Positions 62,500-64,000 of a DNA stretch of 64,000 nucleotides are shown in pieces (the first letter of the stretch is position 1; each line of letters opens with the position of its first letter). The stretch comes from Rhizobium sp. RCAM05350 (lineage in GTDB: Bacteria; Pseudomonadota; Alphaproteobacteria; Rhizobiales; Rhizobiaceae). The notes under the pieces are model-generated. The model had not been told where the DNA came from and ran no database searches. It worked only from the letters and a program-made list of their open reading frames with translations. Where the stretch lies: positions 194,001-258,000 of the forward strand of contig CP087971.1 in NCBI GenBank assembly GCA_024426085.1. Reading direction: 5' to 3'. The position numbers and the translations under genes are program-made.

Positions 62500-62732
62500 C
62501 CTGCCCCCGCCCTCTTTTTCTACCGGCCGTCTGACCTAGCATGGCCGATCCGGGTTTTGACCCATGTGAATATTAAGATTTGTTGCGGGAGCGCGCCACT
62601 GCCAGGCAGCGCGAAACAAGACGCAACATTATCCAACATTGCGGCCTTTGCTGCATGCCAAAACACGGCAGCGAAAACCGCTCCTTCCGCACTTGCCGAT
62701 TGCAAGCGCTGAAGGCAGGAACCGGAGATTTC

Positions 62733-63578
62733 ATGCCTTACACCCCCCTCTCGATGTGCAGGCTCGGTGGCGTGCTGCCCATCGCGCTTCTGTCGGCGCT
62801 GATCACGCCGTCATCCGGATATGCCGGAGATCCTTCCCTTGCCATAGGCAAAACCATGGCACGCACGCCGATCCCTGACCGTTTCGGACCGGTTGCTCAA
62901 AAACTCCACGACTGGGATGTGATGATCGGTGCCAGTGTCATGTACAGGCCAAAATACGAAGGAAGCAGCGAAATGGAAATTTCGCCGGTCCCTTTCATCT
63001 CGGCGATCGGTTGACCATCGATCCATCCGGCATCGGATTGAAGGTCTATGAGCGAGGCCCTTTTCAATTGGATGTCAAAGCCGGCTACGATCTTGGCCGT
63101 TCAGAAGATGATTCGGATGATCTCCACGGTCTCGGTGACATCGATGCTGCGGCCACGATTGGCGGCAAGGCCAGCCTGGATTACGGTCCCGCTACCTTCT
63201 TCGTCTCGATCGACAAGATGATCGGTGGCAGCGACGGTCTCGTCGGCAAAGCTGGCGTCGAGTTCACGCAGCCTGTCACCGAAACCATTATTCTTGGCGC
63301 CGGCGCATCCAAGCGACGTTTGCCGACAGGAATTACATGGAGGCCTATTTCGGCATCGATGCAGGTCAGGCGGCCCGCTCTGGCTACAGGACCTACAAGG
63401 CTGGCGCCGGCGTAAAAACCATCGATCTTTCAGTCTCGGCGACCTACCTCATCAACGACCACTGGATCTGCGGGGCGAACAGAAGCTGGGTATCCTCGTC
63501 GGCGACGCCGCCGACAACCCCGTCGTCAAGGAAACCCTCCAGCCCTCAAGTCTGCTGATCCTCGGTTACCGGTTTTAG
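62733..63578 (+). CDS. MipA/OmpV family outer membrane protein, frameshifted
   Basis: About 280 residues, shifts near 63010, 63310 and 63480. It starts MPYTPLSMCRLGGVLPIALL with a signal peptide ending near SSGYAGDPS. Family pattern: WDVMIGASVMYRPKYEGSSE, KVYERGPFQLDVKAGYDLGR, MEAYFGIDAGQAARSGYRTY, IDLSVSATYLINDHW. It ends SLLILGYRF with the terminal Phe used by the outer-membrane beta-barrel assembly machinery. Members are small barrels linked to scaffolding, efflux or antibiotic permeability. Placement divergent from an OmpR-type system is common for this family, so induction by that system is likely. Confidence 0.85.
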
Positions 63579-63679
63579 GTGCATTCAGCCACGATGCTTT
63601 GTTCCGATATGGCCCCGGGTGGAGCCCTCGCCGCAACCCCATTCGTTGAAATGTTGCTGCGGCGGCTACAACCCGTTCT

Positions 63680-64000
63680 CTACAGGATGAAATCGTCGGC
63701 CCGAAGCGCCAACAGTCCGGCAATTTCGATCTGGAAATCCGCCCGCCCGTCGCCATCGACATCGCCGTAGACGATGGTTTTGTCCTTTACCGTACCCGGC
63801 TCGTTGTACTGGCGCTGGATCAACTGTCCTGCCTTCATGCCAAAATCACCAAGACCAAGCCATGAGAAGGCCTGATCGGCCGGTAGTTTCGTGTTGGCAT
63901 CCATCGCAGACAGGTCGATCTTGTCGCTGCCGCGAGTAAAGTCGGTGATGATGTCGCGCTTGTCCTGACCGGATTGCGAACCGAGCGAGGCGTTGTTCAC
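63680..64000 (-). CDS. RTX/type I-secreted calcium-binding protein, C-terminal part
   Basis: The frame is open across the right edge; the last 106 residues are seen. The sequence SQSGQDKRDIITDFTRGSDK, then IDLSAMDANTKLPADQAFSW and VYGDVDGDGRADFQIEIAG, is the C-terminal module of serralysin-type and haemolysin-type proteins. That module includes a DxDGDGxxD calcium loop and ends LRADDFIL. The first Met in view is probably internal. This end carries the type I secretion signal. It is a second secreted calcium-binding protein besides that at 33725, unrelated in detailed sequence. Confidence 0.82.
   Translation of the reverse strand: MNNASLGSQSGQDKRDIITDFTRGSDKIDLSAMDANTKLPADQAFSWLGLGDFGMKAGQLIQRQYNEPGTVKDKTIVYGDVDGDGRADFQIEIAGLLALRADDFIL

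Overview
The window reads as accessory DNA (chromid, megaplasmid or secondary chromosome) of a member of the Rhizobiaceae, in the Agrobacterium/Allorhizobium/Rhizobium/Ensifer range. Reasons: high-GC alphaproteobacterial codon use; a sitABCD manganese transporter divergent from a Fur-family Mur-type regulator; an AraC-type PobR divergent from pobA; an IclR-type PcaR divergent from pcaIJF; and a gene set matching families named after Agrobacterium vitis loci (Avi_7169/Avi_7170). I see no rRNA, tRNA, insertion sequence, replication gene or CRISPR array.

About three quarters of the genes are interrupted by single-base frame changes, roughly 75 in 64 kb. The reading always resumes in another frame with the family sequence preserved, and I found no clear in-frame nonsense mutation. 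Housekeeping-like operons and catabolic operons are affected alike. This looks more like uncorrected sequencing indels than gene decay. Broken genes are therefore annotated as full-length CDS with the shift positions stated.

Layout. 1-2.4 kb (minus): GntR regulator, Cys/Met-type PLP enzyme, start of a sugar-type ABC binding protein. 2.6-3.3 kb: phosphoribosyltransferase. 3.3-9.9 kb: LysR regulator divergent from an amine/amide catabolic operon (dimethylformamidase-like hydrolase, class III aminotransferase, beta-keto acid cleavage enzyme, GNAT, HDAC-like deacetylase). 10-12.4 kb: a structured leader with an intrinsic terminator, then a nucleobase permease and a deaminase. 12.6-16.7 kb: mur and sitABCD around a palindromic operator. 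16.8-18.7 kb: WGR protein, VOC protein, D-threonine aldolase-like enzyme. 18.9-24.9 kb: pobR/pobA and pcaIJF/pcaR, an incomplete protocatechuate (beta-ketoadipate) set. 25-32.6 kb (minus): peptide-type ABC transporter with luciferase-like monooxygenase and two AhpD/CMD-type proteins, a conserved set of unknown substrate. 32.9-35.7 kb: LuxR-type solo and a secreted RTX protein. 35.7-38.5 kb: HbpS/GlcG-like protein and a two-component system. 38.7-45 kb: LysR regulator and an alcohol/aldehyde/acid oxidation operon (ALDH, enolase-superfamily enzyme, GMC oxidoreductase, hydroxyacid dehydrogenase).

45-60.3 kb is the most interesting part. A minus-strand operon of about 12 kb runs: trimethylamine dehydrogenase-like flavoprotein, MFS transporter, CocE-type hydrolase, dppBCDF-like ABC transporter, its binding protein, Rieske oxygenase. 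It is headed by a divergent BetI-like TetR regulator. A second trimethylamine dehydrogenase-like gene faces it from the far end. The two dehydrogenase genes share a 32-bp upstream element (26 of 32 identical) at the same distance from their start codons, which suggests one regulon. The gene content fits uptake, hydrolysis and oxidative N-demethylation of an N-methylated compound, possibly a betaine ester or amide. 60.4-64 kb: sensor kinase and OmpR-type regulator divergent from a MipA/OmpV outer-membrane protein, then the C-terminus of another RTX/type I-secreted protein running off the window.
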